In this document: positions 1 through 9,826 of the stretch, one piece after another
Layout: every line of letters starts with the position of its first letter
Position numbering within the stretch: position 1 is the stretch's first letter
Assembly (NCBI GenBank): GCA_021792615.1
Contig: JAJYUJ010000006.1
Location: 1-64,000 of the forward strand
DNA from: a bacterium
GTDB taxonomy: Bacteria; JAMCPX01
Direction: 5' to 3'
DNA: 64,000 nucleotides
Made by a program: the position numbers and the translations under genes
The notes under the pieces: model-generated
The model's input: the letters and a program-made list of their open reading frames with translations, nothing else
Told to the model about the DNA's origin: nothing
Databases searched by the model: none

Positions 1-29
1 CTGTATTATTCCGACATTTCTAACGGGGT

Positions 30-107
30 TTATATGCAATTACCCTGTATGGTTTCCTCATCGGATTTTCGAAGAATACCTTTATCTGACGCGGGATTAT
101 CGCTCAT
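30..107 (-). CDS. Possible 25-residue ORF downstream of nuoN
   Basis: A GGAGG ribosome-binding site lies 8 bases before this ATG, and the ATG is 38 bases past the nuoN stop. The frame gives 25 hydrophilic residues beginning MSDNPASDKG and then TAA. No family is recognised. It could be a genuine small protein at the end of the nuo operon, the truncated or frameshifted start of a longer gene, or chance. The good ribosome-binding site is the main support. Only 29 bases remain to the window edge, so the downstream context is not visible. Confidence 0.3.
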   Translation of the reverse strand: MSDNPASDKGILRKSDEETIQGNCI

Positions 108-145
108 TGCATAAACCTCCTTATTTTACAATCGCATTTTTCGGG

Positions 146-1633
146 TTAATACATAAAGCTTGAAAAATGAGCAAAGCTCTGCAGCGGTGCCCACCAAATA
201 CCGAACAGAATAGTCGGTATAAGCAAACTTATGATAATAAGTGCCGGAAGTATGCCGACCTTGATCGGCTGGATATCCGCGGGGGCAGTTTCAAGATACA
301 TCTTCTTTATCACCCGCGCATAATAATATAATGAAACAACCGTATTGAGCACTGCAATAATCACCAGCCAATAGAGCCCTTTGTCTATCGCAGAGAGAAA
401 GATGACCACCTTTCCAATAAATCCTGCAAACGGGGGTATGCCGGTTAAGGAAAACAAGAATACAGCCATGGCTGCGGACAACCCCGGTGCTACCTGGGAC
501 AACCCGCTGTAACTGTTGATGTCCTCTGAATTCAGATTATTGTCAACGACCATAACAACGACGAATGCACCGAGATTCATGAAGAAATAAACCGCAAGAT
601 AAAGCAGTACCGAACCTATAGCAGCTTTCGAAATAATGGATACACCGATGAGCATGTACCCTGCGTGTGCTATACTGGAATATGCGAGCAGTCTCTTGAT
701 GTTGTTCTGCGGTATCGCAACGATGTTACCGATGGTCATGGTAAACGCGGAAATGATAGCGATAACCGTCAGCCATTTAATAGGACTGACCTGTGCATAA
801 TACTGCGTCATGCTCACAGAACTGATATACGCCGTATAGAAGAACCGCAGGAGTACTGCAAAACCAGCGGCTTTCGAAGCCACCGCAAGGAGAGCAGTTA
901 TGGGCGTTGGAGCGCCCTCATAAACATCCGGTGCCCACATGTGCATGGGGACCATTGCTATTTTAAATCCAAAGCCAGCAAGGATAAACAGCGTTGCGAC
1001 ATAAACGGTAACGGGCGGATAATTGGAATTTATGAATGTTAATGCAATTTCCCGGAGGTTAAGGGAATGAGAAATTCCGTACAAAATAGACATACCGTAG
1101 AGCATGAATCCGGACGCTATAGAACCGTATATGATGTATTTAAGCCCTGCCTCTTTCGAACGGCGAACACCTTTTGTGTACGATACAAGCAGATAAGACA
1201 TAACGCTGAGCAGCTCTATAGAAAGGTAGATCATCAGCAGGTTCATGGAACTTGCCATCATGGACATGCCGATACCGAAGCCCGAGAGAATGGCAACGAA
1301 CTCCCACTTTCCTTCCGTGTCTTTCAATTCCCTTGAATTGAACGACATAAGCAAAACATACAGTATCGAAGTATAAGCAATAATCCTGAAAAAAAGACTG
1401 AAGGGATCTACGGCAATCATCCCATAAAAAGCCGTATCCAGGGTCAGCCTTTCGTACAGTATTACCGTTGCCGCCAGTGCCCCGATCATACCTATTATAC
1501 CTATATAAAAAGCCTCGTTGCCCCGTGAACGCTTCATCAGCATTGCCCCTATGAGAGCAACAGAAGCTGTCAGTGCGGCAACGATCTCCGGCGATATGAG
1601 AACAAGCGATCTGATTAAATCCCGGTGCATCAT
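146..1633 (-). CDS. nuoN: NADH-quinone oxidoreductase-like subunit N
   Basis: Antiporter-like membrane subunit of complex I, 495 residues and mostly hydrophobic (about 14 predicted helices), which helps pump protons across the cytoplasmic membrane. The family proton-path signature is visible near residue 230 (GFKIAMVPMHMWAPDVYEGA), with the conserved lysine of this subunit family and the following PTPITALLAV segment. It is the last gene of the nuoA-N series, 10 bases after nuoM, and has a GGAGAAG ribosome-binding site before ATG ATG. Length is normal for NuoN. Function as a complex I subunit is family knowledge; the electron donor is not known here because NuoEFG are absent. Confidence 0.96.
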   Translation of the reverse strand: MMHRDLIRSLVLISPEIVAALTASVALIGAMLMKRSRGNEAFYIGIIGMIGALAATVILYERLTLDTAFYGMIAVDPFSLFFRIIAYTSILYVLLMSFNSRELKDTEGKWEFVAILSGFGIGMSMMASSMNLLMIYLSIELLSVMSYLLVSYTKGVRRSKEAGLKYIIYGSIASGFMLYGMSILYGISHSLNLREIALTFINSNYPPVTVYVATLFILAGFGFKIAMVPMHMWAPDVYEGAPTPITALLAVASKAAGFAVLLRFFYTAYISSVSMTQYYAQVSPIKWLTVIAIISAFTMTIGNIVAIPQNNIKRLLAYSSIAHAGYMLIGVSIISKAAIGSVLLYLAVYFFMNLGAFVVVMVVDNNLNSEDINSYSGLSQVAPGLSAAMAVFLFSLTGIPPFAGFIGKVVIFLSAIDKGLYWLVIIAVLNTVVSLYYYARVIKKMYLETAPADIQPIKVGILPALIIISLLIPTILFGIWWAPLQSFAHFSSFMY

Positions 1634-1643
1634 ATCTTCTCCA

Positions 1644-3143
1644 TCAGTGACCTACCATCATGAGCAACTTTGAAAGTGAAGGCCCGACAAGGTTAAAGAA
1701 CGGTACGGGATACACACCGAAGAACAGTGCTATCAGAACAAGTGGTATAAGGGTAAACAATTCCCTGCCGTTTATCTCTGCAATACCTTTATACTTCTCA
1801 TTCGCAGCACCCAAAAAGACCCTCTGATATGCCCAAAGAAAATAAGCCGCTGTGAATATCACCCCTGTAGCCGATATAATAACAATGACGGGATAAACCT
1901 TAATACTGCCCAGGAATACCAGTATCTCACCGATAAATCCGCTCAATCCGGGCAAGCCCAGTGAACCCATAAATGCAAGGCTTGTTATACCTGCATAGAT
2001 TGGCATATAGGTGGCAAGTCCTCCGAAGCCGTTGAGGTCCCTGTGGTGCGCCCTGTCGTAGATAACGCCAACGAGTAAAAAGAGCATCCCGGTGATAATT
2101 CCGTGATTGAACATCTGCATAAGGGCACCGTTAAAACCGATAAAGGTCATGGACGAAAGTCCGAGTATCACAAAACCCATGTGACTTACCGAAGAATAAG
2201 CAATCATCTTCTTGAAATCCGTCTGTGCCATGGCAACCAGCGCACCATAGACGATATTGATAAGACCGAGGATTGCCAGTCCGATTGCAGTATACCGGGC
2301 CATGTCAGGCAACAAGGGAAAGCTTATCCTCATAAGACCGTAGGCGCCCATCTTCAGCAATACACCCGCGAGGATGACACTGATAGCTGTTGGCGCTTCA
2401 ACGTGCGCGTCCGGAAGCCACGTATGGAAGGGGAATACCGGCACCTTTATTGCAAACCCTATGAACAGGGCAATGTACATGGCGAGCCGTATCCAGAACT
2501 CCTTTATAAACGGTCCCTGATTTGCCTGATTCATGAGTGTTACAATGTCAAAGGTATGCCTGCCGGTAGACGGATCCGTGCTGTTGAAATAAAACGCCAG
2601 TATGACAACCAGCATGAGCACGCTACCTGCCAGTGTATAGAGGAAGAACTTAATGGCTGCGTACTCCCGCCGGGGACCGCCCCAGATACCGATAAGAAAG
2701 TACATCGGAAACAGCATCAATTCCCAGAATATATAGAACAGGAAGAAATCCAGTGACATGAATACCCCGAACATTGCGGTAACGAGCAGCAGGTAAAGGG
2801 CAAAATAAGCCTTGTGCGCCTTGTTGATATTCCATGATGCAAACACCGAAAGGAAACCAAGCAAGCCGGTCAGGATCACCATGGGTGCACTTATGCCGTC
2901 TATCCCGAGATAATACTGTATGTTAAATGCCGATATCCATGAATATTTTTCTATAAACTGGAATCCGCCGTCCGAAGGGTTCATGATGGCATACAGGTAA
3001 AAAGACAGGATCATCGGTATGAACGTGAACACTGCCGCGGTCCACCGGATCCATGCGACCTTATCCCTCGGCATCAGCAGCACGAGGATAAAACCAATCA
3101 TCGGGGTAAAAACAATCCAGCTCAAAAGATAATTCGACAACAT
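1644..3143 (-). CDS. nuoM: NADH-quinone oxidoreductase-like subunit M
   Basis: Second antiporter-like proton-pumping subunit of complex I, 499 residues, integral membrane protein. The NuoM signature is clear: an early glutamate in FYIFWELMLFPMYFLIG near residue 140, and KVPVFPFHTWLPDAHVEAPT near residue 235 with the conserved lysine. A strong AGGAGG ribosome-binding site precedes the ATG. It lies 12 bases downstream of nuoL and 10 upstream of nuoN, so the three pump subunits are translated from one message. Nothing is unusual in length or residues. Confidence 0.97.
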   Translation of the reverse strand: MLSNYLLSWIVFTPMIGFILVLLMPRDKVAWIRWTAAVFTFIPMILSFYLYAIMNPSDGGFQFIEKYSWISAFNIQYYLGIDGISAPMVILTGLLGFLSVFASWNINKAHKAYFALYLLLVTAMFGVFMSLDFFLFYIFWELMLFPMYFLIGIWGGPRREYAAIKFFLYTLAGSVLMLVVILAFYFNSTDPSTGRHTFDIVTLMNQANQGPFIKEFWIRLAMYIALFIGFAIKVPVFPFHTWLPDAHVEAPTAISVILAGVLLKMGAYGLMRISFPLLPDMARYTAIGLAILGLINIVYGALVAMAQTDFKKMIAYSSVSHMGFVILGLSSMTFIGFNGALMQMFNHGIITGMLFLLVGVIYDRAHHRDLNGFGGLATYMPIYAGITSLAFMGSLGLPGLSGFIGEILVFLGSIKVYPVIVIISATGVIFTAAYFLWAYQRVFLGAANEKYKGIAEINGRELFTLIPLVLIALFFGVYPVPFFNLVGPSLSKLLMMVGH

Positions 3144-3155
3144 TTCTTCTTCCTC

Positions 3156-5153
3156 CTATAATAACACAAATGAAAGTAACAGGGCTATCCCTACAATGGC
3201 GAAGATGAGATAGTTTTGCACAAGACCTGTTTGCAATTTCCTGAGCACACCACCCGCAGACACAACCCCATCGCCTACGGCATTGACAGCGCCGTCGACA
3301 ACGACCCTGTCGAATGCTCCGTCAAAATCCGAAAGCTTTTTTCCGAGCTTTGCAGTCCCATTGACAGCACCGTCTATAATGCCGGAATCAAACAATGAGA
3401 GCAGGTCTTTTAATTTCATGACACCACCCACGATATACTTGAGGTAGAACTCGTCCACGTAATATTTGTTCAGAAGCCAGGTATAGGCGGTCTTGAAGCG
3501 TTCCGCCGTCTTCGCAGGCAGTTCCGTATTCACCGCATAGAAATAATACGCAACACCAATACCGGAAAAGGCTGCAAGCACCGATATACCCATCAGTATC
3601 CACTCGAGCGACAGGGAGCCCTCGGGCAGTTTAAACCCCGAGGCAAACACCGGTTCAAGGAATTGGGCAAACACATTATGTACGCCGAAGGCCCCGGGCA
3701 TGCCGAGATATCCTCCAACTGCTGACAGCACCGCGAGTATCATAAGCGGTATGGTCATTGTCTTTGGGGATTCATGCACATGCTCTGCTGTATGGTGGTC
3801 CATTCTCGGTTTACCGAAGAAGGTAAGTATCACAAGCCTGGTCATATAGAATGCCGTGAGTAGAGCACCCATGAGACCGAGCAGCCATATAAACTTGCCG
3901 CCGTACGGGCTTATGTACGCACTGTATAAGATATCGTCCTTGCTGAAAAATCCCGCAAATCCCGGCACGCCGGTTATCGCAAGGGTCCCAATAAGGAATG
4001 TCGCAGTTGTTATGGGCAGTTTTTTGGCAAGCCCTCCCATTTTCCTTATATCCTGCTCTCCTGACATGGCATGAATAACGCTGCCGGAACCAAGAAACAA
4101 GAGTGCCTTAAAAAAGGCATGGGTCATAAGATGAAAAATACCGGCACTGAATGCGCCGACCCCCACCCCGATAAACATATAGCCGAGCTGGCTCACCGTG
4201 GAATAGGCAAGTACCTTCTTTATGTCATTCTGGACAAGTCCGATCGTAGCGGCAAAAAAAGCGGTCAGAGCGCCGACAATGGCAATCACCCGTAAGGCAT
4301 CCGGTGCAAGGACATAGAGAAAATTCATCCGTGCAACCATGTAAACACCTGCGGTTACCATGGTTGCCGCGTGTATCAACGCGCTCACCGGAGTCGGACC
4401 GGCCATTGCATCGGGCAGCCAGATATAGAGAGGTATCTGTGCGGATTTTCCCGTAGCACCCACAAAAAGCAAAATGCCGACCGTCGTCAGAATTGCTGTG
4501 GGGACAATGGCTATGCTGGATTTTATTGTACCGTAATCAAGCGACCACGTCCCTGTCTTCATGCCAATTGCGGTAAAGAGAAGCAGAAAACCGACAATAA
4601 ATCCGAAATCGCCAATCCTGTTCACCACAAATGCCTTCATACCTGCCCGTGCATTTTCGATTTTTTCGAACCAGAATCCGATAAGCAGGTATGAGCAGAG
4701 TCCTACTCCCTCCCATCCTACAAACATCAAAAGTATGCTGTTGGAAAGTACCAGCAAAAGCATCGCAAATGCAAAAAGGTTTAAAAATCCAAAGTACCGC
4801 GAGTACCGTTTATCTCCGTGCATGTAGCCTACGGAGTAAAGATGTATGACCGAACCGACACCGCTCACGATCAGGATCATAACGGTTGACAAGGGATCGA
4901 CGAGGAATGAAAGGTTTACCTGAAAACTTCCGAGTCCAATCCAGGTATAAACAACATCGACGAAATGCCTCTGTTCGACAGGCAATGAGACAAGATGAAC
5001 ATACGTGATGACAGAGAGTACGAAGGACAGGGTGATGGAGCCAACCGCAATGATATTGACGGCGGCATGCGGCAACTTTTTTCCTATCAAAAGGTTTGTT
5101 GCCGCACCGATCAGAGGCAGGAACGGGATCAACCAGATATAATGTTCAATCAT
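3156..5153 (-). CDS. nuoL: NADH-quinone oxidoreductase-like subunit L
   Basis: Largest antiporter-like subunit of complex I, 665 residues, membrane protein. The core shows LFVGWEGVGLCSYLLIGFW near residue 145 and KSAQIPLYIWLPDAMAGPT near residue 235, the conserved glutamate and lysine of the proton channel. The long C-terminal tail (YTWLLNKYYVDEFYLKYIV and a final helix) is the lateral amphipathic arm and anchor that distinguish NuoL from NuoM and NuoN. A GGAG motif lies 9 bases before the ATG. The 72-base gap to nuoK is the largest in the operon and holds no clear structure. Confidence 0.97.
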   Translation of the reverse strand: MIEHYIWLIPFLPLIGAATNLLIGKKLPHAAVNIIAVGSITLSFVLSVITYVHLVSLPVEQRHFVDVVYTWIGLGSFQVNLSFLVDPLSTVMILIVSGVGSVIHLYSVGYMHGDKRYSRYFGFLNLFAFAMLLLVLSNSILLMFVGWEGVGLCSYLLIGFWFEKIENARAGMKAFVVNRIGDFGFIVGFLLLFTAIGMKTGTWSLDYGTIKSSIAIVPTAILTTVGILLFVGATGKSAQIPLYIWLPDAMAGPTPVSALIHAATMVTAGVYMVARMNFLYVLAPDALRVIAIVGALTAFFAATIGLVQNDIKKVLAYSTVSQLGYMFIGVGVGAFSAGIFHLMTHAFFKALLFLGSGSVIHAMSGEQDIRKMGGLAKKLPITTATFLIGTLAITGVPGFAGFFSKDDILYSAYISPYGGKFIWLLGLMGALLTAFYMTRLVILTFFGKPRMDHHTAEHVHESPKTMTIPLMILAVLSAVGGYLGMPGAFGVHNVFAQFLEPVFASGFKLPEGSLSLEWILMGISVLAAFSGIGVAYYFYAVNTELPAKTAERFKTAYTWLLNKYYVDEFYLKYIVGGVMKLKDLLSLFDSGIIDGAVNGTAKLGKKLSDFDGAFDRVVVDGAVNAVGDGVVSAGGVLRKLQTGLVQNYLIFAIVGIALLLSFVLL

Positions 5154-5226
5154 ATCCAGGTTCTCCAGCTACTCTTATCTTTTTGCGGACATACGATGTC
5201 AGCGATTGTTCTCATATACATCATCC

Positions 5227-5544
5227 CTACCCTTTCAGTGTATCTTCTTTGTCAAGGTCTATGGTCCTGGTTGTTTTATAGATTGATATTACGATGGCAA
5301 GGGCTACAGCTACCTCTGCCGCTGCAATCACGATCGAGAACAGGGCAAATATCTGGCCGTTGAGCCCGGTATCGATAAATTTCGAAAAAGCGACAAGATT
5401 GATATTCGCGGCATTCAGCATAAGCTCTATACCCATTAATACGGCAATGGCGTTTTTCCTTGTCAGAACGCCGAAAACACCTATAGAAAACAATAAACCG
5501 GACAGGACAAGATAATCCGATAAGGTGATCGTTGAAAGTAACAT
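5227..5544 (-). CDS. nuoK: NADH-quinone oxidoreductase-like subunit K
   Basis: Small membrane subunit of complex I (105 residues, three helices), homologous to MrpC of sodium/proton antiporters. The signature GVLTRKNAIAVLMGIELMLN near residue 25 contains the conserved channel glutamate (GIELML). The ATG follows the nuoJ stop directly (TAG ATG), which indicates coupled translation. Length matches the family. Confidence 0.96.
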   Translation of the reverse strand: MLLSTITLSDYLVLSGLLFSIGVFGVLTRKNAIAVLMGIELMLNAANINLVAFSKFIDTGLNGQIFALFSIVIAAAEVAVALAIVISIYKTTRTIDLDKEDTLKG

Positions 5545-6126
5545 CTAATCCTCCTTCCTTATGCCGTCAGCGGGCCTTTCACCGGACGGTCCGCCGTTGC
5601 CTGCTGCTTTCTTTACCTTGACTTCCGATCGTATCAGGTATGCTGCACCGATCATTGCAAGAACCAGAAGGACAGAGGCAAGTTCGAATGGCAGCAGATA
5701 ACTGGTCATCAATTCCCTGCCGATCGGGCCGGTTGTCGGGGCATTCGCCTTATACCCGATATACAGCCACGGGACCTGTTTGATCGCATAGTAGATCATG
5801 GTAAAGGTAACGATCGCGCTGACCGTACCCATGACCAGTGTGCCGAGCTTATTGAAGATATCCACACTGTAAACATTATGCGTCAGCATAACACCAAATA
5901 CGATGAGTATCAGGACGCCGCCTATATAGATAAGCACCTGCGTTACTCCGACGAAATCGGCTCCAAGCAGTATGTAGATACCGGCGACCCCGAACAGAGT
6001 AAAAAATAGTGCAAACGCAGACCTGACAATGTTCCTCAGCAGAACGACCAGCAGCGCAGAACCGACTATCAATGCTGCAAATATATAAAAAAATACCGCC
6101 TGTACCGTGTAGGAATTTACGCTCAT
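5545..6126 (-). CDS. nuoJ: NADH-quinone oxidoreductase-like subunit J
   Basis: Membrane subunit of complex I, 193 residues with five hydrophobic segments and a charged C-terminal tail. The conserved NuoJ stretches are visible: RSAFALFFTLFGVAGIYILL near residue 34 and QVLIYIGGVLILIVFGVML near residue 62, the region with the pi-bulge helix in solved structures. The start codon overlaps the nuoI stop as ATGA. The extra C-terminal 30 residues (VKKAAGNGGPSGERPADG) are polar and not conserved in the family as far as I can tell. Confidence 0.95.
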   Translation of the reverse strand: MSVNSYTVQAVFFYIFAALIVGSALLVVLLRNIVRSAFALFFTLFGVAGIYILLGADFVGVTQVLIYIGGVLILIVFGVMLTHNVYSVDIFNKLGTLVMGTVSAIVTFTMIYYAIKQVPWLYIGYKANAPTTGPIGRELMTSYLLPFELASVLLVLAMIGAAYLIRSEVKVKKAAGNGGPSGERPADGIRKED

Positions 6127-6611
6127 TGTGCAGCCTCTTTCCCTTCTTTTTCAGCTTCCGTTTTTTTATCTTCCGTCTTGCTCTCCGCGGGTTTTACTTC
6201 GCCGAGCCCGAAGTGAGAGATCAAATCCTGCTTTGAGTAGGCTGAAAACTCGTATTTCTTTTCGAAGTAAAGGCAGTTGTCGACCGGGCATGCCTCAACG
6301 CAAAGACCGCAGTAGATACACCGGGCATTGTCTATATCAAAGAGAACAGGCCGCAGCTTCTTATTTTCGTCCCTGACCGTCTTCAAGGTTATTGCATCGA
6401 CCGGACATATCCTTGCACAGGCAGTACACCCTGTACATATATTGATATCGACAAACAGCTTGCCCCTGAATCCATCGGGCGGCTCCCTTTTCACCTCGGG
6501 ATACTGCTGGGTAACCTCTGTCTTTGGATTTATACCGTACTTGATGGTGACACCCAATCCCGTGAGAACGGTGCTTATCGAATGATACATTTTTTTAAAA
6601 TATCCTGCCAT
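6123..6611 (-). CDS. nuoI: Complex I 2x[4Fe-4S] ferredoxin-like subunit I
   Basis: Peripheral-arm iron-sulfur subunit, 162 residues, carrying clusters N6a and N6b that pass electrons toward quinone. Two full CxxCxxCxxxCP motifs are present: CTGCTACARICP near residue 58 and CIYCGLCVEACP near residue 98. I start at 6611 (MAGYFKKMYH), which has a GGGAG ribosome-binding site and lies 10 bases after the nuoH stop. A longer frame reaching 6668 would overlap nuoH and adds residues unlike the family. The tail after residue 135 is lysine/glutamate rich and probably a lineage-specific extension. Confidence 0.96.
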   Translation of the reverse strand: MAGYFKKMYHSISTVLTGLGVTIKYGINPKTEVTQQYPEVKREPPDGFRGKLFVDINICTGCTACARICPVDAITLKTVRDENKKLRPVLFDIDNARCIYCGLCVEACPVDNCLYFEKKYEFSAYSKQDLISHFGLGEVKPAESKTEDKKTEAEKEGKEAAQ

Positions 6612-6621
6612 CGGTTCTCCC

Positions 6622-7740
6622 TCAGCGGGTAAACACCCTTGCAATAATGTCGTAAACACCCTTATCATGCAGCAGCAATACCCATACGCTTGCCCCTATC
6701 AGGTTAAAGAGCGCAATCGGCGTGAGGTATTTCCAGCATAACTCCATAAGCTGATCGACACGGAGACGGGGTAGTGTCCACCGGATCCACATCATGACAT
6801 AGATGAGTAAAAAGACCTTTGTAAAAAATACCCCGATCTGAAGTACCTCCCTCAGCCATACCGGCATGGGGATACCTCCGATAAACGGTATCTGCCATCC
6901 TCCGAGAAACAGCGTTGCGGCAATGGCGCTGACCACGAACATGTCACCGTATTCAGCCATGAAGAAGAACGCAAACCGCATGCCCGTGTACTCGGTATGG
7001 TATCCTGCAACAATCTCGGATTCGGCCTCCGGTATGTCGAAGGGCGTCCTGTTGACCTCTGCTATGGCAGCTATGAAATAAACAAAGAACGCAATGAGCG
7101 TAAACGGGTTATTGAACACCAGCCACCTGAATATACCCAGACCACCTGATTGGTACGCGATAATGTCCCGCAGATTCAGGGACGCCGGTATAATGATAGC
7201 GGCAAGCAGGGATAGAACTATGGGTATTTCATAGCTCACAATCTGTGCGACTGCACGCATACCGCCGAACAACGACCACTTGTTGTTTGATCCCCATGCT
7301 CCCATCAGTATCGCCATCGAGACGACAGACGAGATGGCTATCATGTACAGCACACCGACGTTGAGGTTTGCAATAGAGACGTGATCGCTGTACGACAGGG
7401 GCACAAATGCGGCAAAAGAAACCGTAAATACAATATACGGGGCTATAATGAACAGCCATCTGTCCGCGTAAAAAGGAATAATATCTTCTTTGAGCAGCAG
7501 CTTCACACCGTCGGCAACGAACTGTAAAAGTCCGTAAGGGCCAACCCGGTTCGGTCCTATCCTTGCCTGGATGTCCCCTGCAACCTTCCTTTCGGCATAC
7601 GTAGCAAAGCCTTCATACAGTAAGGAAACGGCAAGTACAATCGCAGTGGAAACAACCATGATAAGAATGGTTATGAGCAACCGTGTCAGCGGCATGGTAG
7701 TGGACATACCCGTAAGAATGCGGTTGATAAGTTCTGTCAT
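6622..7740 (-). CDS. nuoH: NADH-quinone oxidoreductase-like subunit H
   Basis: Membrane subunit at the junction with the peripheral arm, which forms much of the quinone chamber; 372 residues, eight helices. Hallmarks are YAERKVAGDIQARIGPNRVG near residue 48 and EVNRTPFDIPEAESEIVAGY near residue 230, both lining the quinone site, followed by EYTGMRFAFFFMAEY. The start overlaps the nuoD stop (ATGA). It is slightly longer than the E. coli protein because of an N-terminal helix. Confidence 0.97.
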   Translation of the reverse strand: MTELINRILTGMSTTMPLTRLLITILIMVVSTAIVLAVSLLYEGFATYAERKVAGDIQARIGPNRVGPYGLLQFVADGVKLLLKEDIIPFYADRWLFIIAPYIVFTVSFAAFVPLSYSDHVSIANLNVGVLYMIAISSVVSMAILMGAWGSNNKWSLFGGMRAVAQIVSYEIPIVLSLLAAIIIPASLNLRDIIAYQSGGLGIFRWLVFNNPFTLIAFFVYFIAAIAEVNRTPFDIPEAESEIVAGYHTEYTGMRFAFFFMAEYGDMFVVSAIAATLFLGGWQIPFIGGIPMPVWLREVLQIGVFFTKVFLLIYVMMWIRWTLPRLRVDQLMELCWKYLTPIALFNLIGASVWVLLLHDKGVYDIIARVFTR

Positions 7741-8855
7741 CTGTCAATCTCCGGCAGAATGATATCCATGCTTCCTATAATTGCTATAAGGTCTGCTATC
7801 ATGACGCCCCGTGCAAGTTTGGGGATAATACTGAGGTTTGCAAAGGACGGCGCCCTGATTTTCAATCTGTACGGTTTCGTGGAGCCGTCACTGATAAGGT
7901 AAAAGCCAAGTTCTCCCCTCGGGTTTTCTGCACGGACATAAACCTCGCCTGCGGGAGGCTTCAGTACCTTGGAAACCTTTGCAGTATAATCGCCCGGGGC
8001 AAGCAGATCAAGGCACTGCCTGACTATTTTTGCCGACTGTTCCATTTCGTAGATACGCATCATGTACCTGTCCCATGCATCGCCAGTCTTGCCCATCTCG
8101 CCTTTTCCAACCGGTACATCGAAATCAAGTTCGTTATAGATAAGGTAAGGCTCTTCGCGCCTGAGATCCCACTTGATGCCGGATGCTCTGAGGTTCGGGC
8201 CGGTTATACCATAATCAAAAGCATCATCAGGACTTATGACCGCGATGTTTGCCAGTCTCTTGATAAAAATAGCATTATAGGAAAGCAGTTCGTTGTACTC
8301 TTTTATCTTGGCAGGAAAATAATCAAGGAACTCCCTTGTTTTTTCGATAAAGCCACCGGGAATATCCTTGGAAACGCCGCCTATCCTGATATAGTTATAC
8401 GTCAGTCTCGCCCCGCATGCAATTTCGAACAGATCGTTGATAAATTCCCGCTCCCGTATCCCAAAGAGAAAAGGCGTGAAAGCACCCATATCGGAAGAAA
8501 AGGATCCAAAGGCTATCAGATGGCTCGAGATTCTGTTCAATTCAGCCATGATAACCCGCAGGATCTGCGCCCTGCGCGGGACCTCGATGTTAAGAAGCTT
8601 CTCCACGGTCATTGCATAAGCAAGGTTGCAGTTCATGGAGGCGAGGTAGTCCAGCCGGTCCGTGAATGGAGTGAACTGCGGGTATGTCACGCGCTCAGCT
8701 ATCTTCTCGAGTGCCCTGTGGAGGTAACCGATGTACGGCTTTACACCGCTTAAGACCTCGCCGTCAGTCGTTACCAGCAATCTGAGTACACCATGGGTAC
8801 TCGGATGCTGCGGTCCCATATTTACTTGCATGAATTTTTCATCGGCTTTCGTCAT
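7737..8855 (-). CDS. nuoD: NADH-quinone oxidoreductase-like subunit D (49 kDa)
   Basis: Peripheral-arm subunit related to the large subunit of [NiFe] hydrogenases and forming part of the quinone pocket, 372 residues. Recognisable stretches are NMGPQHPSTHGVLRLLVTTD near residue 12 and YLDYLASMNCNLAYAMTVEK near residue 70. The C-terminus ends DIILPEIDR as in NuoD. Nickel-binding cysteines are absent, as expected for NuoD rather than a hydrogenase. The ATG follows the nuoC TAG directly. NuoC and NuoD are separate genes here, unlike the fused form of E. coli. Confidence 0.97.
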   Translation of the reverse strand: MTKADEKFMQVNMGPQHPSTHGVLRLLVTTDGEVLSGVKPYIGYLHRALEKIAERVTYPQFTPFTDRLDYLASMNCNLAYAMTVEKLLNIEVPRRAQILRVIMAELNRISSHLIAFGSFSSDMGAFTPFLFGIREREFINDLFEIACGARLTYNYIRIGGVSKDIPGGFIEKTREFLDYFPAKIKEYNELLSYNAIFIKRLANIAVISPDDAFDYGITGPNLRASGIKWDLRREEPYLIYNELDFDVPVGKGEMGKTGDAWDRYMMRIYEMEQSAKIVRQCLDLLAPGDYTAKVSKVLKPPAGEVYVRAENPRGELGFYLISDGSTKPYRLKIRAPSFANLSIIPKLARGVMIADLIAIIGSMDIILPEIDR

Positions 8856-9329
8856 CTAAACATCCCATGTATGGTATCGTTTCGGATACACATAATCCTT
8901 GCGCAAAGGATGGCCTTCCCAGTCCTCGGGAAGAAGTATGCGTCTGAGATCCGAATGGCCGTCAAACACAATCCCCAGAAGATCGTATGCCTCGCGTTCG
9001 TACCAGTTGGCCCCCGGCCATACCTGCTCCACGGTTTGCACATGCGGATTGTTCCTGTCCAGCTCCACTTTTATTGTGATCTTATGTTTCTGTTTCATCG
9101 AGTGGAGATGATAGACAACAGCCATCTTGCCCTGCTCTTTCAGATCCACACCGCTCAGACACATCAGTGAGGTGAAGTCCAGGCCGTCTCCTTCCTTGAG
9201 AAACCTGCATACATCGGCAATTGCACCGGTTTCAACAAGAACTGAAGGAGGTAAGGTACTCTCAATAAACTGTTTTATCTTACCACCGAATTTTTCCGAC
9301 AAGATCCCGTAAATCTTCTTTGGTTCCAT
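8856..9329 (-). CDS. nuoC: NADH-quinone oxidoreductase-like subunit C (30 kDa)
   Basis: Peripheral-arm scaffold subunit, 157 residues. The signature WYEREAYDLLGIVFDGHSDL near residue 112 followed by RRILLPEDWEGHPLRKDY is the standard complex I 30 kDa motif. I start at 9329 ([10 protein letters not shown]): that ATG shares its A with the nuoB TAA stop, and the first residues fit the family. A longer frame reaching 9416 lies inside nuoB and encodes a charged stretch with no counterpart. Confidence 0.96.
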   Translation of the reverse strand: MEPKKIYGILSEKFGGKIKQFIESTLPPSVLVETGAIADVCRFLKEGDGLDFTSLMCLSGVDLKEQGKMAVVYHLHSMKQKHKITIKVELDRNNPHVQTVEQVWPGANWYEREAYDLLGIVFDGHSDLRRILLPEDWEGHPLRKDYVYPKRYHTWDV

Positions 9330-9814
9330 TATTTTTTCACCAGGTTCTTTTCTTCCATTATCTTTTTCTGCAGTTTCATAATCCCCTCTATCAATGCTTC
9401 GGGCTTCGGCGGGCATCCGGGGACATACACATCAACCGGGATGACCTTATCTACGCCTTTCAGGACCGAGTACGAGTCTTTATAGAATGGTCCTCCGGTA
9501 TTGGCACAACTGCCCATTGCAATGACATATTTTGGAGACGGCATTTGATCATAAAGCCTCTTTACCCTGTCAGCCATCATGTGGGTAATGGTACCGGCTA
9601 CGATCATGAGGTCTGACTGCCGCGGTGTTGCCCTGAATATTGCCCCGAACCGGTCAAGGTCATACCGCGCCGCACCTGTCTGCATCAGCTCGATACCGCA
9701 GCATGCGGTAGCAAACAGCATGTACCAAAGAGAGTTTTTCCTCGACCAGTTGAGAAACTTGTCGACATTGGTAAACAGAATATTGTCCGGTAATTTATCT
9801 TCTAACACACCCAT
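9329..9814 (-). CDS. nuoB: NADH-quinone oxidoreductase-like subunit B (N2 cluster)
   Basis: Carries the terminal [4Fe-4S] cluster N2 that reduces quinone; 161 residues. The ligand cysteines are visible: the tandem pair in [13 protein letters not shown] near residue 38, the cysteine of [12 protein letters not shown] and the one in [14 protein letters not shown]. It lies 12 bases after nuoA. Length and motifs are typical, so the core electron path of the complex appears intact. Confidence 0.97.
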   Translation of the reverse strand: MGVLEDKLPDNILFTNVDKFLNWSRKNSLWYMLFATACCGIELMQTGAARYDLDRFGAIFRATPRQSDLMIVAGTITHMMADRVKRLYDQMPSPKYVIAMGSCANTGGPFYKDSYSVLKGVDKVIPVDVYVPGCPPKPEALIEGIMKLQKKIMEEKNLVKK

Positions 9815-9826
9815 ATTTTTTCCTTC

